A stretch of DNA of 64,000 bases from Himantopus leucocephalus. Lineage: Eukaryota > Chordata > Aves > Charadriiformes > Recurvirostridae. The translations under genes were made by a program, and so were the position numbers. Numbering within the stretch: the first letter of the stretch is position 1; each line of letters begins with the position of its first letter. A model generated the notes under the pieces. The model was not told where the DNA came from, did no database searches, and worked only from the letters and a program-made list of their open reading frames with translations. The stretch spans positions 12,891,655-12,955,654 of the forward strand of contig RSEF01000020.1 in NCBI GenBank assembly GCA_003993805.1, written 5' to 3'. Below are positions 11,671 through 25,700 of the stretch, piece after piece.

Positions 11671-14600
11671 GGGAAAATGTTCCCAGCAGGGTGAATTCAT
11701 CCACGGTTTTGCATTTCAGAATTGTTGCAGTATGGAAGTTGTGCGGGTTTGGTTTGGTTTTTTGTTTGGTTTTTTCTTTTTTTTCTTTGTCTCGTGTGTT
11801 ATAGTTGCCGTCGTCTCCCTAATTCATAATTTTAAAAAAAAAAAAAGAAAAACAGCAAACCGCACCACCACAAAAGTAGTGTGGGTAACTCAATAATTTG
11901 ATGATAGTTTCCAAATAAAATCTATAGGGTAAATTAGCTCGTGCACATGAATAAATTATGTCAGTAGCAGCAACAGCCTGATCGGTGCTCTAATTCTTTG
12001 CAAAAAAAAAAAAAAAAAAGTCCAGTGTTTTTTTAAAAAATGCTACCAGGAGAAGTTACAATTTTTAATGTTGCAGTACCTTCAAACTACTGTTCTGGAC
12101 TTGCATTCCTCTGCACTTTGTGCTATTTAAACACCAGCCCACGTTGTTTCTTATTCCGTTCAATCTTACCGTGGGACTAAAGGCAATAAAAGAATGGAGC
12201 AGAGAGGAATAAAAGGTGCAAAGCAGGCAACAGGCTTCTTATAATTGTGAAAAGAGGTGTCAAAGGTTTTCAATTCCCATAAGTAAATATTCTTACTATC
12301 AGCTGGAGAAGCTGGCTAACAGGAAGATGCTTAAGTCTCTGTAGTGGAAGAGGTATTAAGTTAGTGAAGAATTAATTTCTTCTTGTCTATTTCTCAGCAG
12401 AAACCCTAGGTATAAGCTTGGCTCTCTTTCAGAGGGATGCCTGAGCTTGTAAATACCCAGAAGGCAAAAATTAGACAGCCTGGGTGCACAAAGAGCTTTT
12501 TTCCTGTTTGTCACAATAGAGCTATAGAAAGCCTGGCTCTAGTGGTAGTTTTGTTTAATTCATGTGATTTCTCGCTAGCCCTGACTCACCTGACAATGAC
12601 TCAGCTTGTTCAAGGTAAACTTTCATTTTATTGAAATAGCAGGAAAAAATGATGTGCAGAGCAGCCACCATTTAGCGCACTGCTGTAAAGAGCCTATGAA
12701 GAAGCAGCTTAGAGGATAAAGAATAGTTCACGCTAGAAAAAAAACAAACCAGGCCTAACTATGACAAAAAAATGCTTCAAAGTAGAGACTTATACAGAAG
12801 AAGAAAAGCAGGATACAATCAATGCAGAAAGGCACAGGTAGCAAAGAATAACAAATTCATCATTTGACTTACAGCGTAAGTCCATAAAAGGCTTTTAAAT
12901 ATATATCAAGCTGCATTCATGAAAAGAAGTTAACCTCTCCATGATCTTTTTGGAATTAAGGTGACATTTATGCATTTAGCCTATGTGCATCATGTCCAAA
13001 CGGGCAAAGAAGAGAAAGGTCCAAAAATACTTGAAATGAACTTCAGCTTGGCAGAAAAAGAAATATTGAAAGAAGTCTTAAGTCTTTATTAGAAGCAATA
13101 AGAGAAAGGTGTCAACAAAACAATCTCTTACACAACTCTTGCCCTTAAGCTACTCCTACAAAGGGCAGGTTGGGAGAAAAAAAATGGTAGATGAGTCAAA
13201 TATTTGCACTCAGTATTTCATATTTTTAAAGTATGTAAGGAAATCCTCCTAATTAAGTATGTTGAGCTGGACTGCCTATTTTTAACTGTAAAATGGGGAA
13301 ATGCCAGGAATCTTTTGGAAGTGTTTTGGGTCCCTTGCAAGAGCATGCTGTGCAGGACGGCCCCCAGTGCCGCATGCAGGCACACAATCCCCGTTCCCTT
13401 GGTGTGGAAGAAACACATGCATTGAGGCTACCTGGGAGCCACCAAAGGGCCTCCGGTCTGCGCGGGGACACAGCACCGTGCCACCCAGTTTAGTCGCAAC
13501 CAGAGGCAGGGCTGGACGCCGGCGCACACCAACTCCCCGCTCTGCAAACAGCCCCATCTGAGAGCAGCCTCAGTAGAAGCTGTGCGACTGCGGGGGCAAG
13601 AAACGAGAGAGGAATAGACCCTTGTAAATTTGGGATCGCTGCGTTTTGAGCACACCACTTCACAAACAACTATTTTCGTATAGTTCCTATTGTGCTGAAG
13701 TTCTCTGGCAACAACCCACCTTATGCTGTTGGGTTTTTTTTTTTTTAAGTACAGTTGCTTCCATGCAGTTCTATCTTTACATAACCCTAATTCGCAGTGT
13801 CAGCACCTAGGTGCAGACAGATACACATGGGGGTTCACGGGAAAGTAGGAGGATGTCCCATCCTGCGCTCACACAGGCTGATTTGTTGTACGTGGTGTTG
13901 CTGGCCAAGACATTCCAGCCATTTTCAGGTATCGGTTAGTGTTTATTGCCGAGGAGGAGGGCTAACTCGCATTTCTTTCCACGAGCTGTGCCTAGATCTG
14001 TGCTGCTGACATTTCACCTTCCCACCGGAGGATTAAACTAGCGGAGGCATTCCCTGCGTAGTCTCAACCCCAGCCAGGACTGGAGCTAGTCAGGAGACCT
14101 GCTTTTCCACCCGGAAGGCATTTCCTTTGGCACCGGTCCCAAAGGCAAACTGCAATCACTCTGTACTAACAAGACCGATAGGTGCTTTCACCCAACCCAC
14201 ATTTGCTTCTGGGCTTTATCTGATGTATGATTCGCTTGCTTTTGGGAGCGTTACTCATTCACTTATCACCGGGATTGTTTTGTCGTGTTTCCTCAATGTT
14301 GATTTTTAGACACATGAATGAATTTGCGATACGATACCAAAGCATTAGGGTGGCAGACAGTATTGGCTAGTGAGCTATAATGGGAGAGAATCTTAACGTT
14401 TATAACTTTACAATTCCATGAAATCAAAGGGAGCATTATTTTGGTCACACATCTGTATAATGAGCTAGTTCCAAAGAGCCTGACTGCAAAAGGTGTATTT
14501 TCTAAATACCACCATATTCTAAATACAGCACCTGCATTAGAAAAACCTCCGTCACAGTGATATCAGCACCTCTAATTCAGTTGCTAATATACTCTGGAAT

Positions 14601-17600
14601 ATGTTGACAAATTAATGCGGCATCTGAAGTCAAACAAGTCCTCTGCTGCCTAGCAGAGAGGGCAGGAAGGAATCCCCAGTGTTTGCCTTGGAGGAATGCC
14701 TGGGAGGGGTTTTAACTGGCAGTCCGAACACCACCTCTGCCCTCCAAAGCTTGTCTGGGAACTGAATTTTGGGCGTTGTGAGGACTGCAGTGGGGCTGTT
14801 GCTGTTGTTGTTGTTGATAGGAGATAGGGAAGAAAAGACTTGGTATTAAGTTCTCAGCTTTAAAAACTGCACCCTAGACATTTCAGGTTAAATTGTGAAG
14901 GAACACAATTTAACTAGCTATTGAAGAGCAAGCAGTCAACAGTGTTTGGGGATGCATCTTTGAAATGGGGAAAGAATAAAAGTTTTTGCATTTCTTCAAG
15001 AGTCTGTATGTCTTTTTTTCGAAGCCCAAGAGTAAGGACTGGAGGTTTGGCTTCTCTGTGGACCCTTGGGATTCCCTTTGCAGCAATATCTTAGTGTTTC
15101 CCAAGCCCCTGCAAACCGATGCTGAACATGTGGTTGGAGGTAAAGTTGTCATTCCATTGTACAAGTGGGCAGAATGAAGGACAAGGTTGAAGGTTGTATG
15201 GAAAGTACAAATCCCAAGCCTTGGCCATGGAGGACAGGTCAGGACATCCCCTGGTCATCGAACAGCACAGTGTGTCAGATAGGAACCTGTCACTCCTGGA
15301 GAGCTCCACGTGAACTAGGTCAATCTTCTTCATTTGAAGCACAAAAACTGATATATGATTTTGAATCCAAAAGTAATTGTTCCAAGCTGCATCAGGCCTA
15401 GAAATCTAATAAATTTTTTTGCTAATTTTGAATTCAGATTTGACAAATTAAAATCAACTCAGTTTCATTTCTGCCCCAGAAATATTGCTCCTCACTACAA
15501 AATTAATATCAGAGAGCTTTCATGCAGCACTGATGACTTGTGGGAGGAATCACGCTGGGAGGTCAGAGCTGATCTGCAATGTCAGAACTGCAGATGAGAG
15601 GAATTTGTTTAGCTGCTACTTTCTTATGCATAGCTCTCACTTTTACTTTTGAGAAGTTACAGTTTTAAATATTAAATTTAGTTATGAAGTTACTATCTGG
15701 TAATATTATCTCCTTCAAAAATGTATAATATTACTGGATTGGAGTATTACTGATTTTACTGATAATGAGTTACAGTTAGACTGTAGATCTCTTGAATTGC
15801 AGTATGAATTCTCAATATTTGGTAACTCCTCTTTGCCTCTTTTTTACATATTGACAATTTTTTCACGTTGATAATTAATTTTTAAAAAAACCAACAAACC
15901 TATCAAGATGTTTCTAAATGCATTCAAACACAAGCGCTACTGAATCTGTAATACTATGAAATCCCAAGATGCGTGCCATGTATTTTTGTACATGAACCAA
16001 CTGGGTTCATGAACCGGGAGGATTTACAGGAAGTCCTCCGGTGCTGCCTGAAATTCCTGCTTTGTTTCTCCCAGCTGACTTGTGTCGGGTTCGCTACCTG
16101 CTGAGCTAATCTGCTGGGGGAATGTCACTGACTTCCCCGGGGCTGTGCTGAAGGACACGGCAGTTCTGCTGAAGCTGGGAGTTATCCTGAAACAAAGCTT
16201 TAGCTGGTAAGGATCAAGAAGTTGCTGAGTAATATGGCGGGGTCACAGAGTTCAACCGAGCGCTGAGATGGTGATTTCAGAAAGGGAAAGTGGCAGTGCA
16301 GGAGCTGGCAGGGGTCATAGCTGATATTTCAGTGGAAGCTCATCTCCAGTGGTAGCAATAAAATTATATAATATTCTTATACTTCACAGCCATTCACTGA
16401 AATGAATGTTTCCTTGCATAGTTTAACGCTTTTATCCCCTCAGTGTACTGAAGTTAGGGCCATCCATGCTTATGTTTTCACTTGACAGAAGTTTAGCAAA
16501 TGATATTTTTCCAGGAAGAAAAATTGGCTCCAGCTGTCCTAATCCTGCAGTGACCTAAGGGACCTCTCCTGCGCTGAAGAGGAACATTAACTCTGTACAC
16601 CGCGGCAGCTGCACGAATTCACAACTGAAGCTGCAGGCAGAGTTTTCCCAGATTGTGCCCTGGGAGCATGAAGCATAAAAATAAAAATAAAAAACAAAAC
16701 AAAACAAAACAAAAAAAAAGGCCACTCAATATTGTTTTCTTGGGGGAAGTCCAAAGAAAAGAAAAGAAAATTTGGACATTTTCCTCAGCCTAAAGCCATG
16801 AGGGCATCTGGTGGTGAAATAACGGTTTAAGATCAACACCATGACAGAATGGCAGGACCGCCAACACCGCTTCACCTCCGTGGCCGTCGGCACCAGGCGT
16901 TTGCCAAGCCAAAACCTGACTGTGGGGACTTTCCCTCTGCCTGAAAGCCAGCACTTATCCCCAGCTCAGCCCATCCCATCGTCTGCTGGTACAGTCCTGG
17001 CTCCTCCTCAGGACAGAAAAGCGTCAGAGACATGATCCACATGGGTCAGGCACCCTCTTAAAGAGAATTACTTCTCTTAGTGTTGATGCTGCTGCAGGGT
17101 CGTGCTGATGGCGACCGGGCTAGTTTCTCACTAAAGTGAAGAAGAAACACATGGTCCACAAAAAGCCTTTTTTTCCCTACTTTTTCTTTTTCGTAAACCA
17201 AGCTCCTCACATTTTTTATTTCAGGCTTGGGAAGGGGAAGGGTGATAGACTGACCGGGGGAAAGTACAGCCAGCAGGCTTCAAAGCAGTGACAGCTGGCG
17301 AAAGTCGTGACCCAGCCTCTGCAGAAGCTGTATTAATGAAGTGAAATATTTAACATAGTATTGTTATCATCAGTGCATATTTGATGGAAACATAAAATGC
17401 TCATACAGGAGAATAATTGTGGTTCAAATGCCTGTCCCACCCACTAAGGCACTATGTATACAATAACTCTCTGTTTCAATCCTGAGACAGTAACCTTTTA
17501 TCTGTTCTAGAAGCTCCCACATGAAGAAATAGCTGGTATATATTTTGTAATTCTCCCTCTTTAAAAAAACAGTGACAGCAGCAACCTGGTTGTTTTGTGA

Positions 17601-20600
17601 TGGGGGAAGGAGAGACAATAACAGATTACCAGTTCTCTTCCTACATCAACGCTCTGAACCACAGTCAGTGTCTGGAGGAACTAGAGGTTGCAATATGTAG
17701 TTTGAAAAATCATGTTCAGGCTCTTTCTGGTAAGCAGCATGAGCGAATGTTTCTCATTCAGCATGGTGTTTCAGCTGAAGTGCGTGAGCCAAATTCTGCT
17801 TTCCCATTAGCGTGAGTCAGGAGGGATTCCACTGGGTTTGGGGGGTTATTTCAGAGCGAGACCACAGCAACCCAGGCTGCAGCCGCGCTCGCGGTCCCCG
17901 CTGAGCGGTACGGGGAGCATGGTAGTAATTACTGATGATTCTGCTTCCCTGGAGCTCCCCGCACTGAAGCAATTATTCTCTCCTTTTCATTACCCGTTCA
18001 AACCGCATTGGCTAAATACAAGACAGATTCAACAATTAATATGGACTCCATAAGAGACAGTGGGGAAAACCTACTTGCTGAAAACATAATTCTTCAGGAA
18101 TCACTAGGAATCGCTAACTGTAAGTGAGCCAGATCCAATAAAGCTTAAAACTTAAGCAGAACTTAAGCAGAAACAGTTTTCCCTGTAACTCTGAGTCAAG
18201 CATTTCAGTTTTGGAGGCATGGGAGTTCAGATGTGCCTTCCTTTGTCTAGTTCAAAACAGCACCTGCTCTCCAAAAGGTGGGAACGCTTGCGTTGCTGGT
18301 GTGATGTGTCTGACTACCTCTGCACCATCTTTTGAGCCCACGTCTGTCTCTGGATTTCACTTCAGGGATCAAGTGTGCAGGAACGCCAGCATCTTATTTT
18401 GGGGTACACCAGTTGTTGAAGCCCCAGGTCTGTAACACTTTCAGTCATTACACTGCCTCTGAGGTTCTGGAAACCTGCTTTACAGTGGGTTACTGGAGTA
18501 CCTTACATTGATCTGATAAATCTGTACCTCAGAGGTCTCACTCAAAGTTTTCTAGAAATGCAAGGTTACATCTGAAAACAAAGAGCTGCTGTGTTTTTTG
18601 CCATCTGCCATCTGCACTGAAGTGTTGGATGGGATGGAGTCTCTCCCTCTCTTCTGAAATGCCTGTGCCAGCGTGCAAAGCTCTCCCTGCCAGGACAGCC
18701 TTCCCTGAGACATGGTATTAAATGATGCATTTGGCCAAGGTTTTCATTGGGGAAAATTTCCACTGGGATATTCAGTTGGTATTAAATGTGGTTTGGATGT
18801 TCAGATTAAGCTGAAACCACAGAATGGTGAAAAAGGAGATGGTTATGTAGCTCCCGGTGGATTTATTGAGTTTCCATGAGGAACGACTCTGCGTCACCAC
18901 CTCCATTTACTTTGGTGTCCGCTTCCTTCCAGGGCTGGCTGGAACCAAATCACCTATTTCAGACTTGCAGCCCTGCTGGATTCCTTGTACCTCAGCCTGT
19001 TTCTCCAACCAAAGAAGACAGAAACATACCCAATTTACTCTTTCCACAGTCTTCTTGGACAAGAATGAAATTGAACTCAGGGAACCTGGAATTTGACACT
19101 GTAAACGAAGTATCTTTTATTTCACAACTCATCCCTGTTTATGACTGTTACTCAGCCAGCAGTGCAGGGCAAACCCTGCGGACCTCGGAGGCCGGTGTGT
19201 CACCCCTCGGGCAGTCGGTCCCAGCCCGCCTGGGTGCTGAGGGCAGGTGGGTCCTGCCGGGGGCTGGCCCGGCTCTGGGGTCTCACGTGGCTCTCCCCAC
19301 TTGGGATCCGGGGTAAATTAAGCAACGCAAATGTTGGGCTGGTCCTCCCTCACCTGCAAGAAGAAGGAAGTCCGTGAGGCGGACTTCATCCATCCTCTTG
19401 GGACTGAAAGGGGAAAGACTGAGTCAAAGTTTCATTTGTATTTTGTCTGAAACTGTCAGAATTCGACTGGAATTATGCCTAAATATTTTTTCTTCAGCTG
19501 TTCTCCTGCAGGCTCCTTCCCTGGGCTCTCTCTAGCGTCGCTAAAGGTGTATTGCTGCCCATCCCTCCTGCTCTGCCAAATAAACCCTGACCGTAACAGC
19601 CAGACGAAGTCCTCACCTTAAATTGACACATCAGCCCCTTTCAAGACTACATATAGCGACAGGAGATGCAAATATAGACCAATATTAATCCGCTCTTCAA
19701 TTGTCAATATTTGAATGCCGTTGGCTCTCATTCTGGACAGTAATCAAAGAAACTGGGTAATCATATATAATTGTTGGGAGCTCTGTGCCATTGATTAACA
19801 GGAAGTTTTATGCAGCTGTCAGATGCACAAGCTGAGTATTTCCTGCAGGGGAGAAAGATTTATTTGGTGACAGTTTCATTATAGATTTTGCATAGAAAAA
19901 ATAGCATTTTGATCACTGAAAAATTATGAAGGAAGCACACAGTTTTCTCTGCTTTGGAGAGGATTCTCCTCTGTGCCCATCGTGCTCCCCCCACCGCCGC
20001 CCAGCTAAATAATTCCCGAGCACGAGGCAAACCAAACTCACCGTGTGCACCTCTGGTCTGTCCTTGACGAATATATGGGATGTCAAAGAATAATAAAACC
20101 AGAGCTGAAATATGCCTCAAAGAATGGATGGATAATTGTCCATTAGGATCACATAACTGGGAAAAATTAAATCGGTATAACCCTCGCTCTGATCTCTCTA
20201 ATTTAATAAGGCTAAACCAGTGTAATCAAAAGAGCATCTCAGTGACTGCACATCAAATTAGCTCTCAGTATAATTGCACTGATGTTGGAGGAGTCACAGC
20301 AGAAAGATATTTCCTCTAATATTTGCTGTAGTTATTTCTGTTGTTGTAAGTGCTGCCAAACCAGGTCAGAGAAGGATGAGCCATGAGGAGGAGGGGAAGG
20401 AGAAACGGCTTTGATCTCAACATGAATAGCCTTGGTGGTGTGGAAAGACACATGGGGACACTGAGAGCATTCACATTGCCTGCTTGCAGGTATCCAACGC
20501 CTCTGCCAAAATTCAGGGATCAGACTTGAGAGAGAAAAACACTTCAGACGGGTGTCACAACAACCTCCTGATTTGTCCAGGTTAATGCAGATTCACAGCA

Positions 20601-22569
20601 CAGCCCACGTAGCATCCAAAGGAGATTTCTCCCCTCACTTAGGCACTTATGGTAAATGCCCCAAACTAAGCAGTAACCTTTTCTTTTAAAAGTGTCTAAA
20701 TTATTCCTGCTCAATTCAAGTCATGAAGGGGAAAAAATGCCTGGATGAATAACGACAAACACAGTTCTATAGAAAATAAAGGAAAGTGTATAAACATCTT
20801 TCAGCAATACTACCATCCATTTGGGCTCAATTCTAAAGATAGCTTTTTTTGAGGAAAAGGAGTATTATTGTTCTTATATTTACGGCACATGGCATAAGGT
20901 GAAGTATATGATAATCCAAATTATTTTTTTCATGATGCACATTAAGTTTTAAAGGCTGTATTTGATCACTTTTTAGGAGCAAATAGATCCATGCAAAGCA
21001 AAATATGGTGCAAACATATACTGAATCTTAATGACATTTTCTTAAAGAAATTAAGTATTTCTGGAATTAAATATCTACATCTTGCATTTCAAAATTATTT
21101 CATGATAATATTTAAACCCAAGGAGAAAGACCAAAATATTTTTTTAAAAGTGAATGAGAACTAGTCCAGAGTCACTGAATGGGTGACTGGTTCCACGCAC
21201 AGATTGGCATTTTGTGCCTTAGCCCACAGATAATTTTTGTTGCCACCATCATACGTGCCATCCAGAGACCGTTCCCAAAATCACATTCTGTCTCTGGACA
21301 GAATTGTGAGACTGAACTTGTCAGGTATCATCCGAGCTTGCAGGCAAGGATTTGCAATCTCTAAGGTGATAAATTAAGGGAAAAATGATAGAGATGCTTG
21401 ACCCAGTGCTTGAAGACCTGAAGGAATCGGAATGTCTGCTCATCCTCCCATGCACTGCGGAGCTGGTGGATGTAATCAGAAGCTCTGTTTTCATGCTTAT
21501 ACTTTCTTTATCGTCCTCTGGAGCATGTGGCACCGTTCATAGCCAGCACACCACCCTTGTTACAAATCTGTTTCTTTTTCATGGCTAATAACAGAATTAT
21601 ATTCAAACCCATAAAGCAACACAGAAATAAAAGTGTCATCCAGATGATGTAAGCAAGTCAATAGGGAAAAAGATCGTGGGGATTGCAATGGTATTCCAGT
21701 TTATCTGAATCTTGAGACACACACTGTGCAGACAAGGCACTGCTTGAAACAAGCTGATTAATATATTTGAACACTTGAAGCTGACAGTCAAGTGATCTAC
21801 GTACACCAGGCTCGGATGAAAGGAAGCCTAAAGGGAACTTCTGGGAACCCCTGGCCTTGGGATATTTCATTAATAATTAAGGAGAAGTTGACATTGTGCT
21901 TTCAGTATCTTCACACGGTGACAGTGTTAACAGCATTCCTGCTGTCACCCACTGTGCTGGGGAGGAGCGCGGTCTCCCTCGGAGCCTTGCAGCAGCAGCT
22001 CCACCCAGTCCCCAAACTGGTTTATGGTACCGCCCTCTGTGAGCCTTTGACAACTCTTTGCTATTGCTTTCTCAAACTATAAAATAAGGAATTTTTTGTT
22101 GGTATTATGACAGTCTGCGGGAACCCCAGTTGCCGAAACCAAGTTTTATTGGCTGAGGTGGTGTGAAAATTCAGAACAAAAAGCCTTTCCCTGCTCCAGA
22201 CACCCCCAGTCTGAGTGTGGGCTTAGTGACTCACGTCAGGCAGCAGTAAATTGTGACAATAGGTTTAAAATATAAACAGTTAGTCAGTTAGCACATTATG
22301 GAAGGATATTAAGAGCCACTTCGACTACAGCACACAGTTATGTCATTAAACGTACTTGGTTTTTTCTGCCATTGTGGGGAAAATCCGTATTTGGAAGAGG
22401 TTTTTAGGTGTTCAGTACAACATCGCAATTTCCAACAACAGAGCATTCGTGTTGGGCTGCCATAAAGCTGAGCATGTATTTGAACAGGTTTGGGCGGCCA
22501 GAACACTCAAGCACAGAAAATATTTTGAGAAGGGCCAGGAAAGTGGACTACTCCACCCCTCTGTGTTTG
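11671..22569. other. Intergenic sequence
   Basis: No gene is recognised. It holds a poly-A run (12,002-12,019), paired TGACTCA sites (12,582 and 12,597), a triad of GGTTCA half-sites (15,993-16,015), a (CAAAA)-type simple repeat (16,676-16,720), a GC-rich patch (about 19,170-19,310) and an AT-rich block that may be a conserved element (about 19,640-20,310). Confidence 0.6.
16676..16720. repeat. A-rich simple repeat, (AAAAT)n and (AAAAC)n
   Basis: AAAAT units pass into AAAAC units and then a short poly-A. Another A-rich run of AAAAG units follows at about 16,756-16,770. No retroposon body was recognised upstream. Confidence 0.85.
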
Positions 22570-22730
22570 CACCCGGTGTTTGTGAGCGCTCCCGGGGCTG
22601 ATTACGGGAGGCAGGGGCCGGGGCAGAGCCGCCGGGGCAGAGCCGTCGGGGCTGGTGAGCAGCACCTCTCCCTGCCCAGCTCCGGCTCCCGGGGGCGCGG
22701 GGTGCCCCGGCCGCCCTCCCCCAGGTAACT
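22570..22730 (+). promoter_or_regulatory. CpG-rich patch, candidate BCAS1 promoter and untranslated first exon
   Basis: This is the last CpG-dense stretch before the start-codon exon, 5.5 kb upstream. It holds a 14-bp tandem duplication (GCCGGGGCAGAGCC at 22,617 and 22,631) and two + strand donor-like sites, CTG|GTGAGC at 22,655 and CAG|GTAACT at 22,725. Either could join an untranslated exon to the acceptor at 28,230. No TATA box is evident. The link to BCAS1 is inferred from position only. Confidence 0.35.
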
Positions 22731-25700
22731 CCTGCCACTGCCCTTGGTTTGGCTTTCCTTGGGTTTTGCTTTTGCTCTTCCTCTGCCGCCACTTCTGTCC
22801 CACGCTTGAGTTTGGTCTTGCATGTGCTCTCGTGCTAAATGATCTCGGGAGCTCCTACAAGTGCTTGGCTTATTTTGTTTGGGCTTTAAAGTACCTGATA
22901 TAAATTTTCCCTTTCGGTGCACTGGCTTTTTCTGCAAACGGACAGAAGAATAAAAAGATCGGTTTCTACCAGCCGGGTTGGGATTGTTCACCTTCGCGGC
23001 ATTGTTGAACTGTTCCCTCCCTGAAAGCCCAGGGTGTGAATGTTTGAACTATTTTGCTTTTCCCATTTGGCTACAATGCAGAGTGGCTGAAAGAATTGTA
23101 TTAAAAACTGCCCCTAGAGCCTTAAGGACTGCAATTCTGCATGTCCTGGATGCACGGCCAGCTGCCAGGTTGCTGTTCAAATTGTTCTTGGGTGTTTCTT
23201 GTTTGCCATGGGTGAGTCATCACAATCCTTCCTCCTCCTGTCCCTTCACCACTGTCTGTTGTGTGTCCATTTCTCCTCCTCAGCCACTGACAGCGCTCAG
23301 ATGCATTTGTCCCCTGGTTTCATCACACCCAACACGTGTCTGAGTTACCTTTTTCTGCAGGAGAGCACTTGAGAGCTGCGCTGAAGGAAGGTAAGGAGAC
23401 TTTCTAAAATCCTGTCCTATTATGAGTCCTTCCTTGGCTCCACATGAATCACAGCAGGAGCTCTGCCTTTCTAGCTGGACACCGACGTGTGCCACATCCA
23501 CCTGCTTTCCAAGAGGCAGGCTAAAGGGCCGGGATGTACTAAAGGGCTTAGGATCCCGTCCTTGCCCTGCGGCCACAATGCAGGCTGCTTTTTGCATGAA
23601 TTAATACGTGCCGGATCCTTCCTCTGCCTCTGGAATATACGCGAGTTTATTTAAGTCTTTCCCCGACACCTGCAGAGTGGACATATCAATAATGAAATGA
23701 GATGCAAAGCGAACGAAGTAAAGTTGATTATTTTTTCTGACACTTAAGTACAACACATGGCAAGTTTTAGAGATAAATTAATTGTGTGCTTTTTTTATTA
23801 ATAAACACCGTGACACAGGCGATTATAATATCCTAGGTTGGTTAATACGTTAGAAAGGTCGGGCTTACCTGGCTTTAGCCAGAGTACACAGTAGATCACA
23901 GATTTTGTTGTAATTTTCTGTCACAGTGTTCAAAGATTTTACCACTCTGCCAGGACCAAAACCATTTATTTTTGAGAGTGAGAGAAAAAGGAGAATTGTA
24001 CCAAGCCTTGAGCTCATGCTCAGGGCACACTACAGTTCATATAAAGTTTAAAAAAAAAATCTGAAAAAAACAATTTTCTTTTGGATTATTTTCTGCATTA
24101 CAATAGAAGCAATGAAGCATAATTTGGGAAAGGAACTGCTTCAGAGCTGTGTCTGATCTGGAGGCTGGTAGTTCATGTTCCTTTTTAAACCAGTCGGGCT
24201 GCATTCCAGCTGGTCTGAATGAGCCCCCCTCGAGGATAATATCCTTGAAACTTAATCAAAATGTCTGTATCTAGAAAGGAAGCCGAGGGATGAGAATGAG
24301 CTTACTCCGGTTCCTCTTGACTTCTAAGGGTTTCCTTCTCATTTTGAAAAATGTTCTTGCATCAGGATCATCTCTTTTCCCCTCTCAGTTACCAAAAGTT
24401 CTCTCATCCCTGTAAACATTGTCAAATCTTCTCTCATAAAATGGACATCTTGCCAACAACACCTCCCAGAGCGAGTGGAGGTTTGCTGCATGCTCACAGC
24501 TTACTACAGAGACCAACTTTGTGCTTTTCAGACATAGAACAAAGGGCACAAATAGGCCCTGCCTGGTGATTGTACCACGAATAAATAACCGTGATTAATA
24601 ACTAAGAGCAAAACCACCCAATGGAGAGATGAAGTCGGCATCCCAAGAGATAGCGTGTGGTTCACAGCTGGGCAGATGTCCTCAGAGGTTGACGATGTCT
24701 GATTCTGCCCACGGGGAACAAGCGCGTGGGCAGATCCTGAGAGCTCCCCAAGCCTGGGGGTTCTCAGGCAGGTCACGGCTCCCTGGGAGTCCTCAGCATC
24801 TTTTCAAAATCCGTTTGCTTGTGTGAGGATTTTACCTGGGTGCCAAAATGGGGCTTGGTGCTTGGCTTTTGGCAGCCCACATTCAAAATGGTGGTCTTTG
24901 TAAACGGATTGGTGAAAAAAGACACCACATGAGAGCCTTGTGGGAGCCCCTTATTTTTCCTAAAAACTTCTTGGCTCCACTTTTAATAATTTTAGCTTCA
25001 AGAGAAGGTATTTCAAATGAGAGAAAAATGTATTTGTTAGTATAAACTAGAGTCCGGGGCAGTCTGGGGGAAATGTAACCATTTCATGTTAATGACAGAG
25101 CTGGAGCAGAGCTCGTTTATGTAAATCTAGAGCCACAGATGGGTGCGATAACATGCAATAATCTCTGCAGCAGCAATTTCTAGATGCGATGGCAGAAGTG
25201 AACAGCTGTGACATTACTTGCTTGGAAACTTGAAACTCTGCAAATGCGATACCATTTTGTATGTGTATATTATCACTTCTGCTGATACTCAGTTTTGTCT
25301 ATAGGTGGCAGTGACCTTTCATTTTTTCTGTAAAATAGGGCCGAAGCTATCATATATACCTTCCCAATTTTACGAAAGGATCTAGGCCAGGACTGTGAGG
25401 CTGTGCCACTGGCTGAGCTCTGCGCCCAGAGGAATGGCCACAGACTTGTCACCTTTCTTCAGTAGCCACTTTGCCCCAGAGCATGACAAATGTGTAGCTG
25501 TAATACTGCGCACGCAATGCAAAAACCAGTGCGATACGATAATCAATTACTGTTGCAAGGAGGGAAACAGTCTGAAGACACATTATATATGTACATGGTG
25601 GAGAACTGCATTTGGTGATTTGGGGTCATATTCCCATGAGGGCTCTGTAGCAGGTTTGTCCCATTTTTAGCAAAAATAGCCTCTAAGCCGTGTCCAGCTT

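Noticed and set aside
18876..19316. 146-codon open frame
   Set aside because: Partly in a GC-rich patch, with no family resemblance and no splice support.
22412..22991. Several 98-129-codon open frames on both strands
   Set aside because: GC-rich promoter-like sequence with few stops; no protein-like motif and mutual overlap.
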